From assembly GCA_028285035.1 (NCBI GenBank), contig JANQQF010000126.1, positions 124,001 through 188,000 of the forward strand: 64,000 bases of DNA. The letters are read 5' to 3'. Both the position numbers and the translations under genes were made by a program. This DNA is from Phycisphaerae bacterium. GTDB lineage: Bacteria; Chloroflexota; Anaerolineae; 4572-78; J111. Position 1 is the first letter of the stretch, and each line of letters begins with the position of its first letter. Of this stretch, positions 7,209 through 15,880 are shown piece by piece. Below the pieces are notes generated by a model that was not told where the DNA came from, searched no databases, and saw only the letters and a list, made by a program, of their open reading frames with translations.

Positions 7209-8537
7209 TTATCGTGTTGCCTCATTTAATGCGGATTGTGCGTCTTTTGCAGCTTGTTGTAGTAAAGCTGTTACATCTGCTTCGGGATCAATAATGACCT
7301 CCTCCAAGACGCGTTGTAATGCGGGGTCTCCTGTTTGACCCCAAAATGGAGTATAGGTATATGCTCGATTCTGCAATTGATCAAGTTGGTCTAACCAAAC
7401 ACCTTCGATGGGGTCTTCAGTCAACCCCGCCTCAGTTGCTACTGAAGCTACTGCTGGTAGTGCCCAATCCTTCCAAACTTGAGAGCCTTCTTCCCCAATA
7501 TAAAATCGAAGGAATAGCCAGGCTGCTTCTGAGTTTTGGCTTCCTTGGGATACACCAAATCCTCCCCAAAATAAAACATTGTTTTGAGCCGTGTGCTGCG
7601 GTACACCGACAACGCCCAACTCAACGTTTGGATTCTCTAATAAACCAGCTTGGGGCCAGCGGCCAAAAATACGCATTGCGGCTTGACCATCATCAAACTC
7701 TGAGTTTGCCCCACCAAATTTGGTTAAGTCTTTGGGCAAGGGGGCCACTTGATGGGTATTGTAGAGATCGGCATAAAATTGAACAGCTTCCACAACTTCG
7801 GGTGAGTCTAAGTATCCCACAAATGATTTTCCATCAGAACTAACCAACTGGCCATTGGCGGCAACCACCCAATACTCAAACCCGCTGGTCCATGTGGCCG
7901 GGAGTTGTACGCCCCAGGTATCGATTGAGCCATCACCATTTGTATCAACCGTTAAAGCCTGCGCGATTTCTAAAAATTCAGCCCAAGTCCAGCCATCTTC
8001 AGGATAAGCGATACCATGTTCATCGAAAATCTTTTTGTTGTAATAAATTGCGATGGGGGAGTAATCCTTTGGCAATAAATATTGTTGGTCTTGCCATTGC
8101 CCTGGGGATAACAATCCTGACAAATAGATACTTAAATCTAGGGGCTGCTCTCCCCCAATAAAATTGTCCAAGGGCTGCAAGGCTCCCTCTTCAACAAATT
8201 GTGGTAGCGCATCATCACCGATCTGAATAATATCGGGGGGATTTCCAGCCGCTGCGTATGTCAATAAACGACCGTAATAATCATCCCCTTCAACGGACTC
8301 AAGCTCAACCGTGATGTGAGGATAAGTTTCCTCAAATTTAGCAATGATTTCCTCGTGAGGCGTTAGTCCATCACCACTATCTCCAGTGGCCACCCGAAGC
8401 ACAACAGGTTCATTGGTGGACGCCTTTGTCTCTTGGCTAATTGTTTCTGATGATACCTCTGGCTGGATTATGCCACACCCACCAATAAACAACGTCAAGG
8501 TCAGGACAAAAAATAGGTATTTGAGTTTTTGTATCAT
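7209..8537 (-). CDS. ABC transporter extracellular solute-binding lipoprotein (sugar type, family 1)
   Basis: A 442-residue periplasmic-binding protein with a signal peptide and a lipobox ending in Cys21 (LFIGGCG), so it is lipid-anchored outside the membrane. The N-lobe begins at VVLRVATGDSGDG, followed by the family pattern FEETYPHITVELE, GNPPDIIQIGDDALPQF and later WTWAEFLEIAQAL; the C-terminal part AAWLFLRFYIGEEGSQVWKDW is also typical of carbohydrate-binding members. No permease or ATPase gene is nearby, so it is an orphan receptor that either uses a carrier encoded elsewhere or serves a sensory role with the upstream phosphatase (inference). It starts 23 bp after the phosphatase gene and ends 4 bp before the lspA start. 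Confidence 0.88.
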   Translation of the reverse strand: MIQKLKYLFFVLTLTLFIGGCGIIQPEVSSETISQETKASTNEPVVLRVATGDSGDGLTPHEEIIAKFEETYPHITVELESVEGDDYYGRLLTYAAAGNPPDIIQIGDDALPQFVEEGALQPLDNFIGGEQPLDLSIYLSGLLSPGQWQDQQYLLPKDYSPIAIYYNKKIFDEHGIAYPEDGWTWAEFLEIAQALTVDTNGDGSIDTWGVQLPATWTSGFEYWVVAANGQLVSSDGKSFVGYLDSPEVVEAVQFYADLYNTHQVAPLPKDLTKFGGANSEFDDGQAAMRIFGRWPQAGLLENPNVELGVVGVPQHTAQNNVLFWGGFGVSQGSQNSEAAWLFLRFYIGEEGSQVWKDWALPAVASVATEAGLTEDPIEGVWLDQLDQLQNRAYTYTPFWGQTGDPALQRVLEEVIIDPEADVTALLQQAAKDAQSALNEATR

Positions 8538-8560
8538 CCTTCTCTCTCCGCCCTACAATA

Positions 8561-10090
8561 TCAAGTAACTTTCAAAACAATGAGGGTGACATCATCCGCT
8601 AACTCTGTGTTTTGGGTAAATGAATTAAGGGCACCTACTAGATAGCTGGTTGCATCTTGAGCGGTTGCAGTTGAGGGGATTTCCTCAATTAACTTCGTTA
8701 CACGATCAAACCCAAAGAGCTCATTGTTATGGTCTTTTGCTTCAACTAACCCATCACTACTAAAAATGATAAAATCTCCACATTGAAGGTCGACCTGTTG
8801 AGCCTCATATGTTATTTCGGGCAGGAGGCCTAGCGGCAACCCCATTGCCTCAATTTCATATACCTGCCCATCACGACGCAAAAATGGAAAGATACAGCCA
8901 GCATTTGCTACTGTCAAACAACGCTCATTGACATGATACAAAGCGTAGCAACTGGCAACCGTTAGATGGGTTGAGTCAAATCGAGTACAGATTTCACGAT
9001 TCAAACTATTGAGTAAGTCTGATGGCTCAGGGCTATGGGGGATATACGCTTCCATTAACCCCATTGTCAGGCTACCTGCCATTGCTGCCGGAGCGCCTTT
9101 CCCAACAACGTCACCCAGCATTAAGCCCAATTTATCTTGTGAGGGTTGGTCATAGGTGTAAAAATCCCCGGCCAATTCACGAGCCGGTTGCCAATAGAAG
9201 GCTAGGTCAACCCCTGGTATCTGTGGTTTTGTTGCGGGCAAAAAGCTTAATTGCGCTTGACTGGCTGAGATCAATTCTTGCTCAAGTTGATCTTTATGGC
9301 TCTGCACAGATTGTCGGGCGGCAAGGAGACGGTTTGTCATCAGATTAATGCTTTCCCCTAAAAAAACGATATCTCTAGGGCCACTAGGATCAACCTGATC
9401 TAACATGTATAAATCGACAGATTTTGTTTGTTCAACGAGCTTGGAGATTGGGTATGTGATAGAACGGGTCAAGAAGGCACTGATCAGAATGCCTCCTAAC
9501 AAAAGTAACACAATAAAGATCGTCACACTCATTACGGCTAAACGCTCGGTTTGTTGCGCTTGTTCTATGATGATATTTGTATTTTCATCCTGAACCTGTC
9601 GCCATGTTTCTGTTTGAGAAAATATTGTCTCACGTAAGGTTTCCCCTTCCTCGGCCCATATTTGTTGTGCTTGGGCAACATTCTCTTCATCATACAAGGC
9701 AAATGTTTCTTCGACCAAATTATTAAACTCATCCTCAGCATCAAGCACGTTTTGTAAGGCCAGCGCTTCGGTGGGATTACGTAACAATGCGGCTAATTCG
9801 GCATAGGTTGAAATATATTCGGATTGTTTGCCCTGATAACTGAGGCGTAATCGAACATCATCCGTTTCTAAAAAACGGCGCATTAAATCTATTCGCTCAA
9901 GAGTCAATATCTGCAAATTCAAAGTTAGATTATTAACTTGGCTTCGAAGCTGGATGTTCTCGTTTTGCTGTTTGCTAATAACAAAAGCAACACGCCCCGC
10001 TGCCCCGATTAAAAGGGCCAAGAGAAGAACTAAGCCAAAGCTAATGATCACAAATTGGCGAATGGAAAGCTTGTTCGTAAATTTCATCAT
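8561..10090 (-). CDS. membrane sensor with HAMP and SpoIIE/PP2C phosphatase domains
   Basis: This 509-residue receptor has a transmembrane helix at about 14-34, an extracytoplasmic helical sensor of about 150 residues, a second helix at about 188-210, a HAMP domain (about 210-265), a short coiled coil and a PPM/SpoIIE phosphatase domain (about 285-509). The metal-binding aspartates are intact: ELAGDFYTY, MLGDVVGKGAPAAM, FSSDGLVEA and LADDVTLI. Relatives such as RsbU dephosphorylate anti-sigma-factor antagonists, so a partner-switching pathway is likely, but no antagonist or anti-sigma kinase gene is in the window. It heads a probable operon with the solute-binding protein and lspA, so it may respond to what the binding protein captures (inference). 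Confidence 0.88.
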   Translation of the reverse strand: MMKFTNKLSIRQFVIISFGLVLLLALLIGAAGRVAFVISKQQNENIQLRSQVNNLTLNLQILTLERIDLMRRFLETDDVRLRLSYQGKQSEYISTYAELAALLRNPTEALALQNVLDAEDEFNNLVEETFALYDEENVAQAQQIWAEEGETLRETIFSQTETWRQVQDENTNIIIEQAQQTERLAVMSVTIFIVLLLLGGILISAFLTRSITYPISKLVEQTKSVDLYMLDQVDPSGPRDIVFLGESINLMTNRLLAARQSVQSHKDQLEQELISASQAQLSFLPATKPQIPGVDLAFYWQPARELAGDFYTYDQPSQDKLGLMLGDVVGKGAPAAMAGSLTMGLMEAYIPHSPEPSDLLNSLNREICTRFDSTHLTVASCYALYHVNERCLTVANAGCIFPFLRRDGQVYEIEAMGLPLGLLPEITYEAQQVDLQCGDFIIFSSDGLVEAKDHNNELFGFDRVTKLIEEIPSTATAQDATSYLVGALNSFTQNTELADDVTLIVLKVT

Positions 10091-10168
10091 GAACAGGGTA
10101 TCTGGAAATTACTTGCATTATACCCCAATTATGTAGATGTTCAATCATACGTTGGACCCAGCCAAATG

Positions 10169-11218
10169 TTATGACTTTACCAAAATATGTAAGTATTCTT
10201 CCGTACGATTGGCCTTATGATGTCGATTACTATCTTTGTCAGCTTTGAAGCGTTGATAATTTTTAGTAACCTTATCATATGTACCATATTTGGACATAAT
10301 ATCTTTGATTTGATCCAATGACATTAGCCCTTCATTATTGTAACTCAGGAAGATATACTTAAATTTGGCATTGGCAATTAAGGCCTCAAAGGCGGGGAGG
10401 ACTTCATCTTTTCGGCAGTAAGCCGAGGGGACATACTCGCGAAGACCGGTTTTACCACGGGGAGAAAATTCATCATAAAGGGCAATCGTATTTAGCAGAT
10501 GATAATTTGCCCCATATTGACGATGATTATAAGGCGGATCGAGGTATAATATGTCGCCTTCAATTTCGTGAATTAAAATATTAGCATCTTTTTGATAAAC
10601 TTGATGTTGATGCGGACTAGCCTCAAACATCGCCGGGGTTAGGATTAAGGGTTTCTGAGCTGTCTTTTTTAGATGTTTCAAGTAAGCGCCATAGACCGAG
10701 GCAACATTGGCCACTCGATCCGCACTTTCCAGCAAACTGGCTAACAAAAAATAAAATTGATCCGAGGTGATTGTCTCATCATTCTGCCATTGGACCAGCT
10801 TCTGACGAATGGTATCAATTTTCTGTCCATTTTCATCACTAAAATATTGGCGCCCACTGCCACCCCCGAGGCAATAATTTTGATAAATCAGCCCCTCCAT
10901 GAGCGGCAAACTATTCAATGTATTGATTAGATGATGTTCATCAAATGGGGCATTATTGCCGATGTAATTACGACAGAGGACGTAACTATATGGCTCAAGG
11001 TCATTGGTGATAGTTTTTCTGACCCTTGACTTAAAATATTTGGCCACAGCTCCAGTGCCCGCAAACAGTTCTGCCAGGGTCATCTTAGAAACATCCCCAA
11101 CAATGTTATTGATGGTGTCGCTAATAAACGGCAGCAGGGTATGTTTTGAGCCGATATAGTTTAGGGAGGATTTTCGCTTTTGATATTTGGCCTGGATTTC
11201 ATTGATTACAATAGCCAT
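10169..11218 (-). CDS. D12-class DNA adenine N6-methyltransferase (orphan)
   Basis: A 349-residue enzyme with the two motifs of class D12 adenine methylases: the SAM-binding FxGxG motif as LAELFAGTGAVAKYF (about residues 48-62) preceded by the family's NYIGSK start, and the catalytic DPPY motif as ILYLDPPYNHRQYGANYH (about 223). Between them NDLEPYSYVLC matches the usual acidic motif that binds the SAM ribose. It should transfer methyl from SAM to adenine N6 in a specific DNA site. No restriction endonuclease or specificity subunit is next to it. Its ATG follows directly on the stop of the upstream hydratase, so it is co-transcribed as the last gene of a metabolic operon, which is unusual. 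It may be a solitary regulatory methylase or the remnant of a restriction system. Confidence 0.86.
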   Translation of the reverse strand: MAIVINEIQAKYQKRKSSLNYIGSKHTLLPFISDTINNIVGDVSKMTLAELFAGTGAVAKYFKSRVRKTITNDLEPYSYVLCRNYIGNNAPFDEHHLINTLNSLPLMEGLIYQNYCLGGGSGRQYFSDENGQKIDTIRQKLVQWQNDETITSDQFYFLLASLLESADRVANVASVYGAYLKHLKKTAQKPLILTPAMFEASPHQHQVYQKDANILIHEIEGDILYLDPPYNHRQYGANYHLLNTIALYDEFSPRGKTGLREYVPSAYCRKDEVLPAFEALIANAKFKYIFLSYNNEGLMSLDQIKDIMSKYGTYDKVTKNYQRFKADKDSNRHHKANRTEEYLHILVKS

Positions 11219-12010
11219 TTATGAAAAATTAACCTCGACCGTACCTAATTCACCAAAATCAGCCTTGATAGTATCACCGGCTTGGGCCGGATAAACACGA
11301 TCAACACAAACGCCGGTGGTTACAACTTGACCAGCTCGTAGCCCTAAATCACGCGCATTTAAATGATTGGCCAGCCAGGTCAAGACCTTGAATGGATGCC
11401 CTAGCACCACAGAGCCACGCCCTGTTTGGTCGTGGTTGCCGTTGATCCACAATGTCATTTCGTGGGCAGCTAAATCAAGGTGTTGCCAATTGGTGATGGG
11501 TTCACCCAAAATGATGCAATTATGTTCAGCCTGATCCGAGACGAGAGACAGGGCCCCGACTTTTGTCCATTCCTGATAACGGCTCTCCACAATTTCGATG
11601 GCCGGATAAATGGCCTCGACTGCGGCGGCGACCTGTTCATAGCTGTATGGCTCACTCCGTGGTGGTAAATTCTGGGCCATTTTTACCGCAAATTCTGGTT
11701 CAATGATACGCATCATAAAGTCGCTGGCCGCAAAGCTTTGTGGGGAGGTATATGTTCGTGTCGCAAATAAACGACCAGAAAATGGTTCCTCCACGCCCAA
11801 AAACTCTTGCGCCGCGCCATTTGTGCAGCCAATTTTATACCCTGAAATTTCAGAGTCATAATGCTTCTTCAACTGTTCCACGAATGCATCCTGGATGGCA
11901 TATGCTTCGGTAATGTCTGCCGGGGCATAAACGGATGGGATTTGAGAAATTTGATTTCGACTCGAAACGACCTGCATCAAAATATCTGCAACGATATTAC
12001 TTTTCTCCAT
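11219..12010 (-). CDS. 2-keto-4-pentenoate hydratase-like enzyme (FAH superfamily)
   Basis: A 263-residue protein of the MhpD/XylJ/DmpH group of the fumarylacetoacetate hydrolase superfamily. These enzymes hydrate 2-hydroxypenta-2,4-dienoate or decarboxylate oxalocrotonate in meta-cleavage pathways for aromatic compounds. Visible family features are VYAPADITEAYAIQDAFV, GYKIGCTN, the metal-binding glutamates in IIEPEFAVKM and EAIYPAIEIVESRY, VLGHPFKVLTWLANHL and the final RAGQVVTTGVCVDRVY. It lies 2 bp after the enoyl-CoA hydratase gene and abuts the DNA methylase gene. With the alpha/beta hydrolase in the same operon it could form two consecutive ring-cleavage steps, but no dioxygenase is present, so the substrate remains open. 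Confidence 0.8.
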   Translation of the reverse strand: MEKSNIVADILMQVVSSRNQISQIPSVYAPADITEAYAIQDAFVEQLKKHYDSEISGYKIGCTNGAAQEFLGVEEPFSGRLFATRTYTSPQSFAASDFMMRIIEPEFAVKMAQNLPPRSEPYSYEQVAAAVEAIYPAIEIVESRYQEWTKVGALSLVSDQAEHNCIILGEPITNWQHLDLAAHEMTLWINGNHDQTGRGSVVLGHPFKVLTWLANHLNARDLGLRAGQVVTTGVCVDRVYPAQAGDTIKADFGELGTVEVNFS

Positions 12011-12012
12011 AA

Positions 12013-12816
12013 TTACTTACCCTTCCACACCGGTTGGCGTTTTTCCATAAAGGCGTCAATGCCCTCACCCGCATCATCAGCCATCATATTACAGGCCATC
12101 ATCTCGCTGGCGTAATGATAGGCTTGCTCCATTCCCAACTCAATTTGTTTGTAGAACATCTCTTTACCAATTGAAACGGCAACCGAGGATTTGGCGATGA
12201 TGGCATCGGCCAAGGCTTGAACAGCTTCATCAAGCTGTTCAGCAGGCACCACGCGATTGACCATTCCATATTCTTTAGCCGTATGAGCATCAATAAATTC
12301 ACCTGTTAACAACATCTCTATTGCCTGCTTTCGGGATAAATTGCGGCTGACGGCCACGGCTGGTGTTGAGCAGAACAGGCCCACATTGATCCCTGAGGTG
12401 GCAAATGTGGCGGTGTCCGCTGCAACGGCCAAATCACACGCTGCCACGAGCTGGCAACCTGCGGCTGTGGCCAAACCATGCACCCTAGCAATGACAGGTT
12501 GTGGCAATTTGTTGATGGTCATCATCATGGCGCTGCACTGATCGAATAGCTGGTTATAGTAATCTTGACTAGGGGTGGCTCGCATCTCTTTCAAGTCGTG
12601 CCCAGCACAGAAGGCCTTTCCTTTTGAGGCTAGAACAACCACCCGAATTGAGCTATCCTCTGCGATCTCATCCAATGTTTGTTGCAACGCTCCTAAGACT
12701 GCCTCAGACATTGCATTAAATTGTTTAGGGCGATTGAGCGTAATCGTGGCAATGCCATCTTGGTCTTCTCGTAGCACAACGGCTTCTTCGGTGGTGATTT
12801 CAGCGACAGCTTCCAT
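12013..12816 (-). CDS. enoyl-CoA hydratase/isomerase family protein
   Basis: A crotonase-superfamily enzyme of about 267 residues. The oxyanion-hole segments are FNAMSEAVLGAL followed by SKGKAFCAGHDLKEM and, further on, ATAAGCQLVAACDLAVAAD with the usual Gly-rich turn; the family's FATSGINVGLFC strand follows. Members hydrate trans-2-enoyl-CoA or catalyse related CoA-ester reactions, so this likely acts on a CoA intermediate of the operon's substrate. The longer frame begins at a TTG at 12843; the ATG at 12816 has AAGGAG 6 nt upstream and is clearly the start. The gap to the upstream methyltransferase gene is 14 bp and to the downstream hydratase 2 bp, which shows tight co-transcription. Confidence 0.88.
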   Translation of the reverse strand: MEAVAEITTEEAVVLREDQDGIATITLNRPKQFNAMSEAVLGALQQTLDEIAEDSSIRVVVLASKGKAFCAGHDLKEMRATPSQDYYNQLFDQCSAMMMTINKLPQPVIARVHGLATAAGCQLVAACDLAVAADTATFATSGINVGLFCSTPAVAVSRNLSRKQAIEMLLTGEFIDAHTAKEYGMVNRVVPAEQLDEAVQALADAIIAKSSVAVSIGKEMFYKQIELGMEQAYHYASEMMACNMMADDAGEGIDAFMEKRQPVWKGK

Positions 12817-12830
12817 AATTTTCTCCTTAT

Positions 12831-13535
12831 TTACTGTAACCAACTTTGTTTTTTAAAAACATTGACTCGCAAGCGACCTTCAAATGCGTAGCCTTGGTCG
12901 GTCCTTTGACCGAATTTGTAAAATAGTGCTTCTATCTCCTCACGATGCGCCTCAACTTTAGGTTCTCGGCTGGGATCGACGGTAATCATCGACTGACAGA
13001 GGGCCTCAAAATCCTCATAAAAGGAGTCCATAGCGTAAAATTCCTCGGCAAGTTGATTTATTTCGGAGGCGGGCTGTTTTTGAATGATTTGATAGGCAAA
13101 GTTGAGGATTTCTGTTTCATCTACTACTGGCCGATAGACATTTGAAGATGAGCCATCTGGTAATGGTTCAATCACGATCAGCTTACCTGTTGCTTTTAGA
13201 ATCCGTTGCGCGTCTTTTAAGGCAGCAGCAATTTGATCTTTGGGAATGTGATGTAGACTGTAGGAGAAAAAGATAACATCAAAGGTTTCATTCGGAATTG
13301 GCAATTGATCGCCTGAGGCTTGTAAAAATCGTTCATTTTTGACAGTCCCCCGGGATCGAGCCTTCTGGATGGTGCTGCCTTCATACTCTAACCCAACAAC
13401 CTGGGCCCCTTGCTTGGTCAGCCAGCGCACCAAACCACCTGTGCCACATCCAATATCAAAAACCAACAAATCCTGAACATCAACAAAATCTGGAATAACT
13501 TCTCGTAATGAGGGCACTTTCTTAAATGTTGACAT
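12831..13535 (-). CDS. class I SAM-dependent methyltransferase
   Basis: A small-molecule methyltransferase of about 234 residues with a Rossmann fold: motif I is LLVFDIGCGTGGLVRWL (about residues 22-38), the acidic end of strand 2 is VVGLEYEGS, motif II/III is FDVIFFSYSLHHIP and the following strand ATGKLIVIEPL. These match the UbiE/Methyltransf_11 type. Its substrate is unknown; in the operon it sits between the alpha/beta hydrolase and the enoyl-CoA hydratase. The frame can be opened to a TTG at 13583 inside the upstream gene, but the ATG at 13535 lies 5 nt after the upstream stop and is preferred. Confidence 0.83.
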   Translation of the reverse strand: MSTFKKVPSLREVIPDFVDVQDLLVFDIGCGTGGLVRWLTKQGAQVVGLEYEGSTIQKARSRGTVKNERFLQASGDQLPIPNETFDVIFFSYSLHHIPKDQIAAALKDAQRILKATGKLIVIEPLPDGSSSNVYRPVVDETEILNFAYQIIQKQPASEINQLAEEFYAMDSFYEDFEALCQSMITVDPSREPKVEAHREEIEALFYKFGQRTDQGYAFEGRLRVNVFKKQSWLQ

Positions 13536-13540
13536 ATTGA

Positions 13541-14437
13541 TCACGCTTTCGAATGGGGTACGTTTTCCTTGGTCATTAACCAATTTTGCAAGGTTTGCTT
13601 ATAAATTTCGGGGTACTCCATAAATAAAAAGTGCCCGCCCCCTTCAATTACCACCAGTTCCGCCTGAGAGATCTTCTTGGCAATCAAATGGCTTTGCTCA
13701 GAGGGAACTGTAGGGTCTTGATCACCTGTCAGAACTAAGGTTGGAACGTTAATCCTAAATAGATCAGACGTAATGTCGATATCGGGCATCACCTTGAAAT
13801 ATTTTAGCATCGCTTCAAGATCGAGTTGTTTGTAATCTGGATAGAATTTGTTAAAAATCGAATCAAGATGAGGGTAGGTCGAGAGGGATTGATGATTTTC
13901 CATATGTACTCGCCAGGCCTGCCGAAACGCAAAGCGGCTCCATTTGAGAACTTGATAACTCGATTTGAATAAGGCTGGTCGAATCATATGGCCACGGGCC
14001 ATCTTTTGATTAAGACCAAAGGCCCCAATCCACTTTCCTTTGGCGAATCCAGAAATGATAATTAATCGCTCAATAATTTCGGGGTGATATATGGCCAGAC
14101 ATAAAGCAGCAAAGCCGCCTGTCGAATGACCGATGACCGTGACCTTTTGCCCCTCACTTAGCTGACAAATGGCTTGGGCGAGCACGTCTGCCATCATTTG
14201 TGGGGTAATATTCGACTCCGGAAATTTATCAGGAAACTTGGCTGGATAATGTCCGGGTAAACTTAAGGAATAGGTCGGGCCAAATTGGCTAAAGAGGGCC
14301 AATTGATCACTCCCCCAAAAATTTATTGAGGCCGTGATGCCATGTAACAAAATGATGGGAGAGCCGTTGGAGGATGAGGCTGTCGAGTGGGCGACGAGTT
14401 TATGTTGATCGATGGTTAAGGTATGATCAGTCATCAT
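13541..14437 (-). CDS. alpha/beta hydrolase
   Basis: A hydrolase of about 298 residues of the meta-cleavage-product hydrolase/esterase type. The oxyanion segment ILLHGITASINFWG, the nucleophile elbow GHSTGGFAALC, the acid-bearing LTGDQDPTVPSEQ and the catalytic histidine in IEGGGHFLFMEYPE give a complete catalytic triad. It has a helical cap between the elbow and the acid. The reading frame extends to 14506 but the ATG at 14437 has AGAGAG 4 nt upstream. Its position directly before the methyltransferase and near the 2-keto-4-pentenoate hydratase-like gene suggests C-C bond or ester hydrolysis in a degradation pathway; this is inference. Confidence 0.85.
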   Translation of the reverse strand: MMTDHTLTIDQHKLVAHSTASSSNGSPIILLHGITASINFWGSDQLALFSQFGPTYSLSLPGHYPAKFPDKFPESNITPQMMADVLAQAICQLSEGQKVTVIGHSTGGFAALCLAIYHPEIIERLIIISGFAKGKWIGAFGLNQKMARGHMIRPALFKSSYQVLKWSRFAFRQAWRVHMENHQSLSTYPHLDSIFNKFYPDYKQLDLEAMLKYFKVMPDIDITSDLFRINVPTLVLTGDQDPTVPSEQSHLIAKKISQAELVVIEGGGHFLFMEYPEIYKQTLQNWLMTKENVPHSKA

Positions 14438-14523
14438 TGATCTCTCTAAATCGTAGTGAAACCAAAACTTGTTCCTAAATGGTAACACGTCCTGATTTTT
14501 AGACAAATTGATTGGTATATGAT

Positions 14524-15807
14524 TTAGGAAGACTGAGAAGATAATTTTTCCGGGCGAGGTACAAATGGGGCAATGAGACCAATGAGGATGGGCAACACCA
14601 GTAGGGCGAGTAGAGCAGGATTGTAGCTGTCCAAATAATCGAAGCTAAGGCCGAGAATGTAGGGGCCAAGGGCCGTACAGCCGATGATGCTAATCATAGC
14701 GGCTCCTTTGATCGACCCCAAATGTAATCGACCAAAATATTTGGCCCATATTGTCGAGTCGATGACTCGAAACATACCACTGGTTAGCCCCATTAGCACG
14801 CCCAGAAAAAAGGCGTGCATTGGTGAGGTCATAATTTGAATAAGGATGACAACACTGGCTAGCATCGTCAAGGTTGCGGATAATAAATAGCGGGCTGAAA
14901 ATCGGTCAAGGAGACGCCCCATCAACAAATTACCGACCACGGCAAATAGCGCCATCGCCTGAAACGCCGAAATTGCCATCTCTCGGCTTAGCCCCCTAGC
15001 TTCAAAAAGTGATATTTGATGAAAAACAACACCAGCCAGGGTCGCGGTCAGGGTGGATAAGGCTGCCAAAAATAACCAGAATATAGGGGTTTGTCTGGCT
15101 TGGGGCAAGGTCCAATTTTCCTCATTGACAAGGCTGGAAGGTAGATTTTCCATGTCGGTTGCCCCATCACCATCAGGTAACAGACCGTATTGTTCTGGCC
15201 TATCTTTGATAAAAATTAAAATGAGCGGGATCATAATTAGCCAAATGGTTACACCAAACCAAATCCAGGCCATTCGCCAACCGAATTGGATAATTAACCA
15301 CTCGGATAGTCGAGGGAAAATGGCTAAACTAATGGGCAAGCTCAGACCGGATAGCCCCATGACAAAGCCCCGTCGGCGGATAAACCATTGAGCAATCACA
15401 TTGTTGCTGACCAACTGGGTTGAACCAAAGCCAAGAAAGCGAGTCGCGGTCAAGCCCAAAAATATGGTGAGCATCCCTTGCACCAAAGAAAGAGACATGA
15501 TGGCCAGCCCCAGTGAGGTCATAATAATCAGCATCATTCGGCGCGGACCATATCGGTCTATTAGCTTACCGGTGTAGGGGAGTGAGAAAGAGGCGACGAG
15601 CGTAGCCAAGCCATACATCAGCGAGATGTTTGAGCGGGAAATGTCAAGGTCGGTAATAAATTTGTCCAAGAAAATGCTGACGGTAAAGGTTTGGCTGGCT
15701 CCCATCATCACAGAACCCATGGTGCCTGCGAACAAGATAACCCAACCGTAGAAGAATGGGGTGGCATTAATGATACGGCTCGATTTTGTTGCGGTATAGA
15801 GGGTCAT
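14524..15807 (-). CDS. major facilitator superfamily transporter
   Basis: A 427-residue polytopic protein with about 12 predicted membrane helices in two halves. The MFS loop 2-3 motif appears as GKLIDRYGPRRMM and its second-half echo as GRLLDRFSARYLL. It resembles the monocarboxylate/oxalate-formate antiporter-type group that carries organic anions. AAAGGA lies 6 nt before the ATG at 15807. It is the first gene of the six-gene operon that reads down to the DNA methylase, so it is the likely importer or exporter of that pathway's acid substrate (inference). Confidence 0.87.
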   Translation of the reverse strand: MTLYTATKSSRIINATPFFYGWVILFAGTMGSVMMGASQTFTVSIFLDKFITDLDISRSNISLMYGLATLVASFSLPYTGKLIDRYGPRRMMLIIMTSLGLAIMSLSLVQGMLTIFLGLTATRFLGFGSTQLVSNNVIAQWFIRRRGFVMGLSGLSLPISLAIFPRLSEWLIIQFGWRMAWIWFGVTIWLIMIPLILIFIKDRPEQYGLLPDGDGATDMENLPSSLVNEENWTLPQARQTPIFWLFLAALSTLTATLAGVVFHQISLFEARGLSREMAISAFQAMALFAVVGNLLMGRLLDRFSARYLLSATLTMLASVVILIQIMTSPMHAFFLGVLMGLTSGMFRVIDSTIWAKYFGRLHLGSIKGAAMISIIGCTALGPYILGLSFDYLDSYNPALLALLVLPILIGLIAPFVPRPEKLSSQSS

Positions 15808-15846
15808 AACAAATCCTTTGCTTTATTTCCTATAGGCTCAAATGAG

Positions 15847-15875
15847 CTCCAGGTGTAAAATAGAAAGCCTGGAGG
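15847..15875 (+). promoter_or_regulatory. hairpin covering the ribosome-binding site of the first DUF1670-like gene
   Basis: CTCCAGG (15847-15853) can pair with CCTGGAG (15868-15874) around a 14-nt loop. The 3' arm contains most of the GGAGG at 15871-15875, which lies 5 nt before the ATG at 15881. A transcript that includes the upstream arm would hide the ribosome-binding site. Confidence 0.5.
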
Positions 15876-15880
15876 CAAAA

